Assembly (NCBI GenBank): GCA_038237645.1
Contig: JBBRYN010000045.1
Location: 1-29,544 of the forward strand
Length of the DNA: 29,544 bases
Reading direction: 5' to 3'
DNA from: QHCA01 sp038237645
GTDB lineage: Bacteria > Actinomycetota > Actinomycetes > Mycobacteriales > QHCA01
Part shown: piece by piece, positions 7,698-14,606 of the stretch
How the letters are laid out: every line of letters begins with the position of its first letter
Position numbering within the stretch: position 1 is the stretch's first letter
Notes under the pieces: generated by a model
What the model was told of the DNA's origin: nothing
Database searches by the model: none
Seen by the model: the letters and a program-made list of their open reading frames with translations, nothing else
Program-made: the position numbers and the translations under genes

Positions 7698-8302
7698 TTG
7701 GGGAGGGCCGTCATTACCGATCATCGAGTTGGTTACACCCGCGTCAGTACGTTGGGCCAGAACCTCGAGCGCCGGCTCGACGGCATTCACCCCGATAAGA
7801 CGTTCGCTGAGCACGCCTCCGGCAAAGACGCTCAGCGTCCGCAACTCGAGGCGCTGCTCGCGTTCGTCCGTGACGGCGACACCGTCATCGTGCACTCGAT
7901 GGATCGGCTGGCCCGCAACCTCGATGACCGGCGCGCCGTCGTCCGGCCCTCACCCCCCGCGGGGTGCGGGTCGAGTTCGTCAAGGAGCAGCTCACCTTCA
8001 CCGGTGACGACTCGCCGATGGCCACCCTCCTGCTCTCGGTGACCGGCGCGTTCGCCGAGTTCGAACGCGCCCTGATCCGTGACCGCCAACGCGAGGGCAT
8101 CGTGCCGGCCAGGCAACGCGGCGGCCGCCGATCCCTCACCAGTCAACAAGCCGCGCTCTTGGCGGCTCGGGCAGCCGCCGGCGTCGCGACGGCGGAACTG
8201 GCTCGCGAGTTCGGTGTCAGCCGCGAAACGGTCTACCAATACCTGCGTGCCGGGGCTGGCCAGGCTCAACCATTCGTGCAGGCGGACAAGACCAGCGAGC
8301 AC
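7698..8302 (+). pseudogene. Serine recombinase (resolvase/invertase family) with one frameshift
   Basis: The N-terminal catalytic domain reads RVGYTRVSTLGQN (catalytic Ser in the YxRVS motif), FAEHASGKDAQRPQL and VHSMDRLARNLDD. After 7943 the sense moves to another frame: LTPRGVRVEFVKEQLTF, MATLLLSVTGAFAEFERALI, RDRQREGI, and a C-terminal helix-turn-helix ATAELAREFGVSRETVYQYL. Loss of a single G in GTCCGGCCCTC (about 7944-7947) explains the break. Domain order and length (about 190 residues) are those of Tn3-type resolvases and DNA invertases. The likely start is TTG 7698 or GTG 7644. The second frame has no stop after the HTH and runs to 8554. With one lesion, a sequencing error or recent mutation are both possible. 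Confidence 0.8.
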
Positions 8303-8332
8303 CGCACCAGGACCGGTTCGGGCGGCATCAGC

Positions 8333-8554
8333 GTGACGCTAGCCAGAAACCCGTGGACGTACCCGACTGTTCTACGAGCGAGCGTGACTGCGATCTGCCT
8401 GGTCGCGGGTGTCGTCTGCGGCGCCGTTTCGGTGTTCTCGGATAGCCGCCTGGCGTGCGCGGCGTGCGTCATCTTGGCGACGGTTTTCACGTCGCTCGCC
8501 GGCTTGGTCTGCGGATCGAGCACGCGGGTGTTTCGTTCGGAGCCATCAGGGTGA
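8333..8554 (+). CDS. Possible small two-helix membrane protein
   Basis: The frame that ends the recombinase continues without a stop to 8554. Its last 73 codons, from a GTG at 8333, encode a basic N-terminus (TLARNPWTYP) and two hydrophobic helices (TAICLVAGVVCGAVSVF and ACVILATVFTSLAGLVCG). These are unlike a recombinase tail. It is 38 bases upstream of the ECF sigma gene on the same strand, so it could be the first gene of that operon, or simply a fused tail. The RBS is weak. I do not recognise a family; four cysteines lie in or near the helices. Confidence 0.35.
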   Translation: MTLARNPWTYPTVLRASVTAICLVAGVVCGAVSVFSDSRLACAACVILATVFTSLAGLVCGSSTRVFRSEPSG

Positions 8555-8592
8555 GCTCGTCCGGCGGCCACGACGAGCGGCGTCGGGCCGGG

Positions 8593-9183
8593 ATGAAGTC
8601 GGCGACCGCGGCGGGTTCCCATGACGTGCACCGGGCACCGAGTCGCGAGCGAGCTGAACCGAGTGCCGCCTTTGCCCGTTACGTGGAACAAGAGATCGAG
8701 ATGCTGCTGCGGGTAGCCCGCACACTGACCGGCTCCTGGCCCGATGCCGAGGATCTGGTGCAGGACACCTTGGTGCGCGCGTACAGGGGCATCAGCGGGT
8801 TTGACGGCGCCCACCCGCGGGCCTGGCTGCTGACGATCCTGCGCAACACGAATGTCAATTCCCGGCGTCGTCGGCGCCCGGATCTGCTCGATGGCGACGG
8901 CGAGTTGGACCGGCACCGGCCGGCGTTCGGGGCCACGGTGGCGCCGAGCCCGGAACAGACCGTCACCGATCGAGTCCTCGGCGACGAGCTGCAGGGCGCA
9001 GTGGACGCCCTCGATGATCGGTTCCGGGTCGTGCTACTGCTGATCGATGTCGACGACCTCACCTGTCGCGAGGTCGCTGATGTCCTCGGCATCCCGGTCG
9101 GGACGGTGCTGTCGCGCTTGAGCCGAGCCCGCGAACGCATCCGCGTCCACATGCGCACCAACCCACGCGCGGGGAGGTCCTGA
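8593..9183 (+). CDS. ECF-family RNA polymerase sigma factor
   Basis: This is a 196-residue ECF sigma factor. The ATG at 8593 is preferred over upstream in-frame codons because sigma region 2 starts soon after. Region 2 is visible as YVEQEIEMLLRVARTLTG, AEDLVQDTLVRAYRGI (core-binding region 2.2) and PRAWLLTILRN. Region 4 is DRFRVVLLLIDVDDLTCREV, ADVLGIPVGTVLSRLSRARE. The stop codon overlaps the ATG of a zinc-type anti-sigma factor, the standard arrangement for a sigma/anti-sigma pair. Downstream follow glutaredoxin, methyltransferase and disulfide-oxidoreductase genes. This suggests a redox or thiol-stress regulon, by analogy with SigR-RsrA systems. That function is inferred from context. Confidence 0.9.
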   Translation: MKSATAAGSHDVHRAPSRERAEPSAAFARYVEQEIEMLLRVARTLTGSWPDAEDLVQDTLVRAYRGISGFDGAHPRAWLLTILRNTNVNSRRRRRPDLLDGDGELDRHRPAFGATVAPSPEQTVTDRVLGDELQGAVDALDDRFRVVLLLIDVDDLTCREVADVLGIPVGTVLSRLSRARERIRVHMRTNPRAGRS

Positions 9184-9461
9184 TGATGGTCCATCCGAGC
9201 AGGATGTGGACGTGTCACTGGGCACGTCGTTGCGTGCACCGCTACCTCGACGCCGACGGTTCGCTGCCTCTGACGGATCGAGAAATCCGGCGCTTGGAAG
9301 CCCATCTGGCCATCTGTGCCCGGTGCGCTAGGACGGCCGAGGATTACCGCAGGCTGCGGCGGGCCCTCGCCGAGTGGTCCCAGCGCCGCGCTCCGGACCC
9401 GGCAATGGTGGAGCGGATGCACGCCACGGTCCGGGCCCTGGTCGCCGGCGATGCCGGATGA
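9183..9461 (+). CDS. Zinc-binding anti-sigma factor (zf-HC2 type)
   Basis: This is a 92-residue protein. Its ATG at 9183 shares one base with the sigma factor's TGA (TGATG), so translation is coupled; ATG 9186 is an equally near alternative. It carries the ZAS signature HxxxCxxC as HLAICARC, preceded by C-V-H-R-Y-L-D about 25 residues before, which gives the usual zinc-ligand set. There is no membrane segment, so it is a soluble cytoplasmic anti-sigma factor. Its position and length argue that it binds and silences the adjacent sigma factor. Release by thiol oxidation, as in RsrA, is plausible because the zinc thiols and a neighbouring glutaredoxin are present, but this is not shown by the sequence. 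Confidence 0.85.
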   Translation: MMVHPSRMWTCHWARRCVHRYLDADGSLPLTDREIRRLEAHLAICARCARTAEDYRRLRRALAEWSQRRAPDPAMVERMHATVRALVAGDAG

Positions 9462-9582
9462 CGAACCTGTGCCGCACGTCCGATGGGGCCGTTGGGGGGC
9501 ATATCCTGGCGGCGGGCGTGAGTGGGCGTCACCCGAAAGCCGGGGCGGGAAGCGCGGCGTACCCGCGCCGGGTTACCGCTAC

Positions 9583-9909
9583 ATGGGTGAGTCGTCGGTG
9601 ATCGTGGTGCAGGTGTACTGGCGGCCCGGCTGCCCGTACTGCCGTCGACTCCGGCGGGCCCTGACCCGCCGGGGCATCGACGCGCAATGGCACAACATCT
9701 GGGCCGATGACACGGCTCGCTCCTTCGTACGGCAGGCCAACGGGGGCGACGAGACGGTGCCCACCGTGCGTGTCGGTGCGCGGATGATGACCAACCCCAC
9801 CGTCGAGCAGGTCGCCGCGCTACTGCCAACCTGCGCCGGCGACGCCGCGCGGCCGGGACAACCAGCCCGCCGGGCGACCGCATGGTTCATCCGGCTGACG
9901 GGTCGGTGA
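9583..9909 (+). CDS. Glutaredoxin / mycoredoxin-like protein
   Basis: This is a 108-residue thioredoxin-fold protein. QVYWRPGCPYCRRLRRAL contains the CPYC active site, and DETVPTVRVG supplies the cis-proline segment (TVPT). The NPTVEQVAALL ending is typical of actinobacterial mycoredoxin-like glutaredoxins. These reduce mixed disulfides, in actinobacteria usually with mycothiol. A 25-residue Arg/Pro-rich tail follows the domain. The frame is open upstream, but the domain starts just after ATG 9583 (GTG 9598 is an alternative). It lies 121 bases after the anti-sigma gene and 94 bases before the methyltransferase, so it is probably part of the same unit or has its own promoter. Confidence 0.85.
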   Translation: MGESSVIVVQVYWRPGCPYCRRLRRALTRRGIDAQWHNIWADDTARSFVRQANGGDETVPTVRVGARMMTNPTVEQVAALLPTCAGDAARPGQPARRATAWFIRLTGR

Positions 9910-9913
9910 CAAC

Positions 9914-9954
9914 GTCGTCGGGCGACCCCGAGCCGAGTCTCCGGCTCCGACGAC
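9914..9954 (+). terminator. Nested inverted repeat after the glutaredoxin gene (possible terminator or attenuator)
   Basis: An outer 8-base inverted repeat, GTCGTCGG (9914-9921) with CCGACGAC (9947-9954), encloses an inner GAGCCG (9930-9935) and CGGCTC (9942-9947). The arms share one base and an unpaired stretch lies on the 5' side. No T-run follows. It could reduce read-through into the methyltransferase gene or stabilise the upstream mRNA end. Confidence 0.35.
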
Positions 9955-10003
9955 TGCCGCCAGACTCACATCGGCCAGGCCTGAAGCCGGGAGTGCCAGT
10001 CAG

Positions 10004-10642
10004 ATGAGGCTACGGCGCTACGGTCTGGGGGCCCGGTTCTACGACGTGCTGTCCGGTGAGCGGGCGGTGTATCGCGCCGGTCGGGAGCGCGGTATCGCAG
10101 CTCTGAATCTCCAGCGCGGCTTCCGGGTGCTTGATGTGGGATGTGGCACGGGGTTGAACCTGGCACCGCTGCTCGTGCGGGTCGGCGCCAGCGGCGCGGT
10201 TCTCGGGGTCGACCGCAGTGTCGCGATGCTGGGCCGGGCCCGCGGCAAGGTGGCCGGGCACGGCTGGCGCAACGTCGACCTGCGGTGCGGCGACGCCGCA
10301 CGGATCGCCGAGCTTGCGGGCGGCGCTGCTTCGTTCGACGCGGTTGTGTTCACCTACTCGCTGTCAATCATCGAGGGGTGGGCGGAGGCGTTCGACCAGG
10401 CGCTGGGGCTGTTGCGGCCCGGCGGGCGGATCGCGGTCGTGGACATGGCGATGCCGGCCGGGCGCTGGCGGGTGTTGTGGCCGCTGGCCCGGTTGGCCTG
10501 CTTCACCGGGGGCGCCGACCCCTACCGGGCACCGTGGAACCGACTGCTCGCCACTACCGAGGAGCCGATGCACGAGATCGTGAAGGGTGGCCACATCCAT
10601 GTCGCGGCCGGCACCCGACCGGCACGTACGGTCGGCGGGTGA
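10004..10642 (+). CDS. Class I SAM-dependent methyltransferase
   Basis: This is a 212-residue Rossmann-fold methyltransferase. Motif I is LDVGCGTG at 43-50. It is followed by an acidic end to strand 2 (GVDRSVAML), motif II around DLRCGDAARI, VVFTYSLSIIEGW, and a post-motif LLRPGGRIAVVDMAMP. A N-terminal ARFYDVLSGE helix resembles UbiE/COQ5-type and phosphatidylethanolamine-methyltransferase-type enzymes, so a lipid, quinone or small thiol acceptor is plausible. The acceptor cannot be read from the sequence. Its stop codon overlaps the GTG start of the FAD oxidoreductase (GTGA), which shows tight co-translation. There are no signal or membrane segments. Confidence 0.85.
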   Translation: MRLRRYGLGARFYDVLSGERAVYRAGRERGIAALNLQRGFRVLDVGCGTGLNLAPLLVRVGASGAVLGVDRSVAMLGRARGKVAGHGWRNVDLRCGDAARIAELAGGAASFDAVVFTYSLSIIEGWAEAFDQALGLLRPGGRIAVVDMAMPAGRWRVLWPLARLACFTGGADPYRAPWNRLLATTEEPMHEIVKGGHIHVAAGTRPARTVGG

Positions 10643-12081
10643 TCCCCGAGAACCTGTCCCCGCCCGACGGGCGGGCGTGGGACCTGCTGGTGATCGGCGG
10701 CGGCACCGCGGGCATCGTCGGGGCGAAGACGGCGGCAAGCCTGGGCGCGAGCGTGCTGCTGGTCGAGCGCGAGCGTACCGGCGGCGACTGCCTGTGGACG
10801 GGTTGCGTCCCGAGCAAGGCGCTGCTCGCGGCGGCGCACGCCGCTGCAGACGCCCGTGGCGCAGCCCGCTACGGGATCCACGTCCAGCGGGTCGAGGTGG
10901 ACTTCACCGCCGTGCTGGCCGGCGTGCACGCCGCCATCGCGGCGATCGCGCCCGTCGACTCAGAAGAGGCACTGCGCGCGGCCGGCGTGCACGTCGTCAG
11001 GGGGAGCGCGCGGCTCACCGGGCCGGACACCGCCGAGGTCGACCACCTCGCGGTGCGATTTCGACAGCTGCTCCTCGCGGCCGGTGCCGCGCCATCCGTG
11101 CCACCCATACCGGGGAGTACTGGACCCGCGTTCTACACCAGCGACACCATCTGGGGACTGCCGAGCCTGCCCGGGCGACTGCTCGTCCTCGGCGGCGGCA
11201 CTATCGGCTGCGAGCTCGGCCAGGCCTTTGCCCGGCTGGGCTCGGCGGTGACGCTGGTGGAGGCCGGGCCGCGGCTACTGCCGCGGGAAGACCCCGACGC
11301 CGCCGCCCTGCTGGCCGGCACGTTGCGCGCCGACGGCATCGACGTCCGCACCGGCATCGGCGTCACCGGATTCGCTGGGTCCATCGCCGACCTGGCCGAC
11401 GGCTCGCGGGTCGAGTTCGACGTCGCGCTGCTGGCCGCGGGCCGGATGCCGCGGACGGCCGGGCTCGGGCTGACCGAGGCCGGCGTCGAGGTCGACGCGG
11501 GCGGCCACGTAATCGTCAACCACCAGTTGCGCACGTCCAACCCGCGGGTCTGGGCGGCCGGCGATGTCACGACCTACCCGCAGTTCACCCACTCGGCCGG
11601 CGTGGCCGCGAGCACGGCGGCGAGCAACGCGGTGCTCGGGCTGCGCCGGTCGGTCGACCCGGACCGGATCCCGCGGGTCACGTTCACCCAACCCGAGATC
11701 GGCGCTGTCGGCATCGGGGTGGACCAGGCCCGGCAGGGCCGGCTGGCCATCCGACAGGTCGAGCATCGGCACGTCGACCGGGCGGTGGCCGAACAGCAGA
11801 CCGGCGGGTTCAGCCGGCTCGTCCTGGACCACCGGGGCCGCATCGTCGGAGCCACGCTGGTCGGACCGCGGGCCGGCGAAGCCCTGGCCGAGGTCGCGCT
11901 GGCCGTCGCCAAGGGGCTGCGGCCCCGCGACCTTGCCGGGTCGATGCATGCCTACCCGACCTACGCCGACGGGGTGTGGAACGCTGCGATCGGCGAGGTC
12001 CAGGCCGGCCTGCGGCGACCGGCCGCGCGGCGGGTCACGAGGCTGCTGGGCCGCCTTCGTCGGCGGCGGGTGTCGCGCTGA
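10639..12081 (+). CDS. FAD-dependent pyridine-nucleotide disulfide oxidoreductase
   Basis: This is a 480-residue flavoprotein of the dihydrolipoamide dehydrogenase / mercuric reductase superfamily. The FAD motif GGGTAG is at 20-25, and the redox-active disulfide is in GGDCLWTGCVPSK (C51, C56). The NAD(P) motif GGGTIG follows in the middle, the second FAD motif is VWAAGDVT, and the dimerisation domain begins VTFTQPEIGAVG. In lipoamide dehydrogenases the C-terminal active site is HxHPT; here it is HAYPT with Tyr439 in place of the base, so it is probably not a lipoamide dehydrogenase. It lacks the CC tail and NmerA domain of true MerA. Related oxidoreductases are often encoded next to, or fused to, TVP38 proteins. 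Its 3' end overlaps the convergent TVP38 gene by 47 bp. Confidence 0.88.
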   Translation: MIPENLSPPDGRAWDLLVIGGGTAGIVGAKTAASLGASVLLVERERTGGDCLWTGCVPSKALLAAAHAAADARGAARYGIHVQRVEVDFTAVLAGVHAAIAAIAPVDSEEALRAAGVHVVRGSARLTGPDTAEVDHLAVRFRQLLLAAGAAPSVPPIPGSTGPAFYTSDTIWGLPSLPGRLLVLGGGTIGCELGQAFARLGSAVTLVEAGPRLLPREDPDAAALLAGTLRADGIDVRTGIGVTGFAGSIADLADGSRVEFDVALLAAGRMPRTAGLGLTEAGVEVDAGGHVIVNHQLRTSNPRVWAAGDVTTYPQFTHSAGVAASTAASNAVLGLRRSVDPDRIPRVTFTQPEIGAVGIGVDQARQGRLAIRQVEHRHVDRAVAEQQTGGFSRLVLDHRGRIVGATLVGPRAGEALAEVALAVAKGLRPRDLAGSMHAYPTYADGVWNAAIGEVQAGLRRPAARRVTRLLGRLRRRRVSR

Positions 12082-12736
12082 GCCCCGACGAGGAGGCCGC
12101 GCGCCGGCGCCGGTTGCGCTGCCCGGACACCAGACCGACGACGACCAGGACCAGTAGCCCGCCGAGTGCGACGAGGAACGGCACCGAACCGGGCCTTGAT
12201 CCATAGGCGCCCAGCACCACGTACGCGGCGGCGGCGGGCAGGATGCCGAGGGCGGTGCCGAGTAGATAGGCCCGGAAGCGGATCGAGGTCAGGCCGCTGA
12301 CGTAGTTCACCGCGGCGAACGGCAGCACCGGCAGCAGGCGGACCGCGAGCACGGCGAGGACGCCGCGGCGGGCGAACCGCTCGTCCAGCTTCTCGACCGA
12401 CGCGCCGCTCACCCGGGCGACGAAGTCGCGGCCGAGCACGCGGGCGAGCCAGAAGCCGATCACCGCGCCGCCGGTTGCGCCGGCCTCTACCACGATCAAC
12501 CCTTCGGTGACGCCGAACAGCGCCCCGGCGGCGAGGGTGAACACCGCGGCCGGCAGCGGCGCGAGGCTGACCGCCGCGTACAGCCCGGCGTACACGACGC
12601 CGGCCCAGACGCCGAACTGGGCGAAGTCGCTGCGCAGCCGGCCAATCCCCGGCACACCGACCGACACGCTGATGATCACCAGCGCGGCCACCAGCAGCAC
12701 GACACCGGCCAGCTTGACCCAATGTTGCCTGGTCAC
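12035..12736 (-). CDS. TVP38/TMEM64 (SNARE-associated, DedA-like) membrane protein
   Basis: This is a 233-residue polytopic membrane protein, last in the minus-strand operon. Its GTG start overlaps the TGA of the ATPase (GTGA). An N-terminal helix (VKLAGVVLLVAALVIISV) is followed by the TVP38 core: AGLYAAVSLAPLPAAVFTL, AGATGGAVIGFWLARVLGRD, and RLLPVLPFAAVNYVSGLTSI before the last helices. This is the family of E. coli YdjX and YdjZ, whose genes sit next to ynjABCD. DedA-superfamily proteins are now associated with moving lipids across membranes, which would fit the phosphatidyltransferase encoded in this operon. The C-terminal tail is Arg-rich and cytoplasmic. Confidence 0.88.
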   Translation of the reverse strand: MTRQHWVKLAGVVLLVAALVIISVSVGVPGIGRLRSDFAQFGVWAGVVYAGLYAAVSLAPLPAAVFTLAAGALFGVTEGLIVVEAGATGGAVIGFWLARVLGRDFVARVSGASVEKLDERFARRGVLAVLAVRLLPVLPFAAVNYVSGLTSIRFRAYLLGTALGILPAAAAYVVLGAYGSRPGSVPFLVALGGLLVLVVVGLVSGQRNRRRRAASSSGLSATPAADEGGPAAS

Positions 12737-13782
12737 GACGGCTGCTTCGTCATGAACGCGGTGCTGGCCTCGGCTGGTACCCGCACGTGCAGGTGGCCAC
12801 CGATCTGGACCGGGCTGTCGACGGGGACGTGCACGCCGAGCGCACCCGAAGCAGTCGCGACCTCGAGGGCCAGGTGGGTGCCGGCGAACCGAGCAGCGGT
12901 GACCCGACCCGGCAGCGAATCCGGGGACTCCGTTCCGGAGATCCGCAGCGCCTCGGGTCGGACGACGAGCACGGCCGGGCCGTCGGCGAGGTTGCAGCGC
13001 ACCGCGAGCCCGGACCGATCGCGGAAGCAACCCGAGCAGACCGAGCCGACGATCTCGTTGGTGACGCCGAAGAAACGCGCTGCCTCCAGGGTCGGTGGCG
13101 CGCAGTAGAACAGCTCGGGCCGGCCGTGCCCGGCCAGGCGCCCGTCGAGCATGAGCACGATGTCGTCGGCGACCTCGACGGCCTCGGCCCGGTCGTGGGT
13201 GACGAACAGCGTGGTCGTCGTGGCTTCGTCGTGCAGGGCGCGGACCAGTGCCCGCATCTCGGCCCGCAGCTCCGGGTCGAGCTGGGAGAACGGCTCGTCG
13301 AGCAGCAGCAGCCGGGGCGCCAGCACGAGCGCCCGGGCGAGCGCGACCCGCTGCTCCTGCCCACCGGAGAGTTCCCCGACCCGCCGTGCGCCGAGCCCAA
13401 CGAGCTGCACCCGCTCCAGCATCGCCTGCACCCTCGGTGCGATGTCCCGCCGGGTGAGCCCGCGCATGCGCAACCCGAATCCGACGTTCTGCGCCACGCT
13501 CAGGTGCGGGAACAGCAACGGCTTCTGGAACACCAGCGAGACCGGACGCCGCTCGGCCGCGACGCCGAGCAGCGAGGCACCGCCCAGGGCGATGTCGCCC
13601 GCCTCGGGCGCGAGCAACCCGGCCAGCATCGCCAGCGTGGTGCTCTTGCCGCAGCCCGACGGGCCGAGCAATGCCGTGAACGACCCAGCCGGGAGCCGCA
13701 GCGAGAGGTCGGCGACAGCGACCGTGTCGCCGAAGCGCTTGCTGATCCCGGCCAGCTCGACCGACGCCGCACTGGCCCTCAT
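12733..13782 (-). CDS. ABC transporter ATP-binding protein (YnjD-like)
   Basis: This is a 349-residue importer ATPase. All nucleotide-binding motifs are intact: Walker A GPSGCGKST, Q-loop FQKPLLFP, signature LSGGQEQR, Walker B LLLLDEP and H-loop VTHDRAEA. The C-terminal 110 residues form a TOBE-like domain (FFGVTNEIVG, VLVVRPEALRI), longer than in the short E. coli YnjD. That segment carries an unusual cysteine set, CSGC plus a third Cys about ten residues on, perhaps a redox or metal switch. The ATG overlaps the permease stop (ATGA) and the TGA overlaps the TVP38 GTG. It would power the two permeases encoded just upstream. Confidence 0.92.
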   Translation of the reverse strand: MRASAASVELAGISKRFGDTVAVADLSLRLPAGSFTALLGPSGCGKSTTLAMLAGLLAPEAGDIALGGASLLGVAAERRPVSLVFQKPLLFPHLSVAQNVGFGLRMRGLTRRDIAPRVQAMLERVQLVGLGARRVGELSGGQEQRVALARALVLAPRLLLLDEPFSQLDPELRAEMRALVRALHDEATTTTLFVTHDRAEAVEVADDIVLMLDGRLAGHGRPELFYCAPPTLEAARFFGVTNEIVGSVCSGCFRDRSGLAVRCNLADGPAVLVVRPEALRISGTESPDSLPGRVTAARFAGTHLALEVATASGALGVHVPVDSPVQIGGHLHVRVPAEASTAFMTKQPS

Positions 13783-14606
13783 AGCCGGCCCAGCCCGATC
13801 GCCGCGCCGGATCGTCCGGCCAGCAGCCGCCCGGCCAGCCCGATGAGCAGCAGCGGCGGTAGCACGACCAGCACACCGAGCGCTGCTGCCGCGGTCGTGT
13901 CCGAGGAGCCGATCGCGGCGAACAGCAGCAGCGGCAGCGTCTGCACCTGCCCCGCGCCGACGAGCAGCGTGAGCACGTACTCGTTCCAGGAGATCAGGAA
14001 GCAGAACAGTCCGGCGAGGATCAGCGCCGGGCGCAGCAGCGGAATGGTCACGAACACCAGCGTGCGCACCGGCCCGGAGCCGAGGGCGCGGGCCTGCCGC
14101 TCGTAGTCGAGGTCCAGGTTCGCGAACGCGGCGCCGAGTACGGTAGCGGCGTAGGGGACGGTAGGCAGCAGCTGCACCAAGACGACACCGAGCGTGGAGG
14201 CGGCCAGTCCGTAGTGGATGAAGAAGACCTGGATGCCCAGGGTGACCGCCAGGCCCGGCACGATCACCGGCGCCAGCAGCAGGAACTGCACCAGCCGGCG
14301 GCCGCGGAACCGGTACACGCCGATCGCCCGGCCCGCCGGCAGCCCGATCGCGCAGGCCAGCGCCGCCACCGACACGCTGATCAATGTCGAGGTGAACACG
14401 CCGGACAGGACGTGTGAGCGCGGGTCGGTGAGGATCCGCACGCCGCGGCCGCTCAGCCGCTGCGGCACCAGGCCCGGGTAGCGCCACTGGCCGCTCACCG
14501 CCCACGCGAGCAGCGGCACGAGCGGGAGCAGGAGCCCGGCGATCAGCAGCGCGAGCAACGGGCGCCCCCATCCCACCCGTGCCGGCCTCACCCGCACCGG
14601 TCTCAC
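13779..14606 (-). CDS. ABC transporter permease, second subunit (YnjC C-terminal-half-like)
   Basis: This is a 275-residue permease with about six helices, among them LLALLIAGLLLPLVPLLAWA at the N-terminus. The binding-protein-dependent transport (EAA) loop is DLDYERQARALGSGPVRTL, followed by the conserved IPLLRPA. The GTG start at 14606 overlaps the stop of the first permease by GTGA. Further GTG codons shortly downstream are alternatives. In E. coli, YnjC is one long protein with two permease units; here the two units are separate genes. It should pair with the 14603-15490 product to form the channel. Confidence 0.9.
   Translation of the reverse strand: MRPVRVRPARVGWGRPLLALLIAGLLLPLVPLLAWAVSGQWRYPGLVPQRLSGRGVRILTDPRSHVLSGVFTSTLISVSVAALACAIGLPAGRAIGVYRFRGRRLVQFLLLAPVIVPGLAVTLGIQVFFIHYGLAASTLGVVLVQLLPTVPYAATVLGAAFANLDLDYERQARALGSGPVRTLVFVTIPLLRPALILAGLFCFLISWNEYVLTLLVGAGQVQTLPLLLFAAIGSSDTTAAAALGVLVVLPPLLLIGLAGRLLAGRSGAAIGLGRL

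Noticed and set aside
8194..8220. Possible ECF promoter (GGAAC followed by GTC)
   Set aside because: It lies inside the recombinase HTH coding sequence, the spacing is not canonical and CGTC is absent.
10141..10638. N-terminal extension of the FAD oxidoreductase, and a 539-codon frame over the same region
   Set aside because: These bases encode the methyltransferase in another frame. The GTG at 10639 overlapping its stop is the natural start.
10639..12081. Dihydrolipoamide dehydrogenase (lpd) or true mercuric reductase (merA)
   Set aside because: The C-terminal HxHPT motif is changed to HAYPT, and there is no C-terminal Cys pair, no heavy-metal domain and no mer gene nearby.
12787..14106. 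Long plus-strand open frame of 439 codons across the ABC genes
   Set aside because: It is antisense to the ATPase and permease, which have complete motifs; the plus-strand peptide has no recognisable domain.
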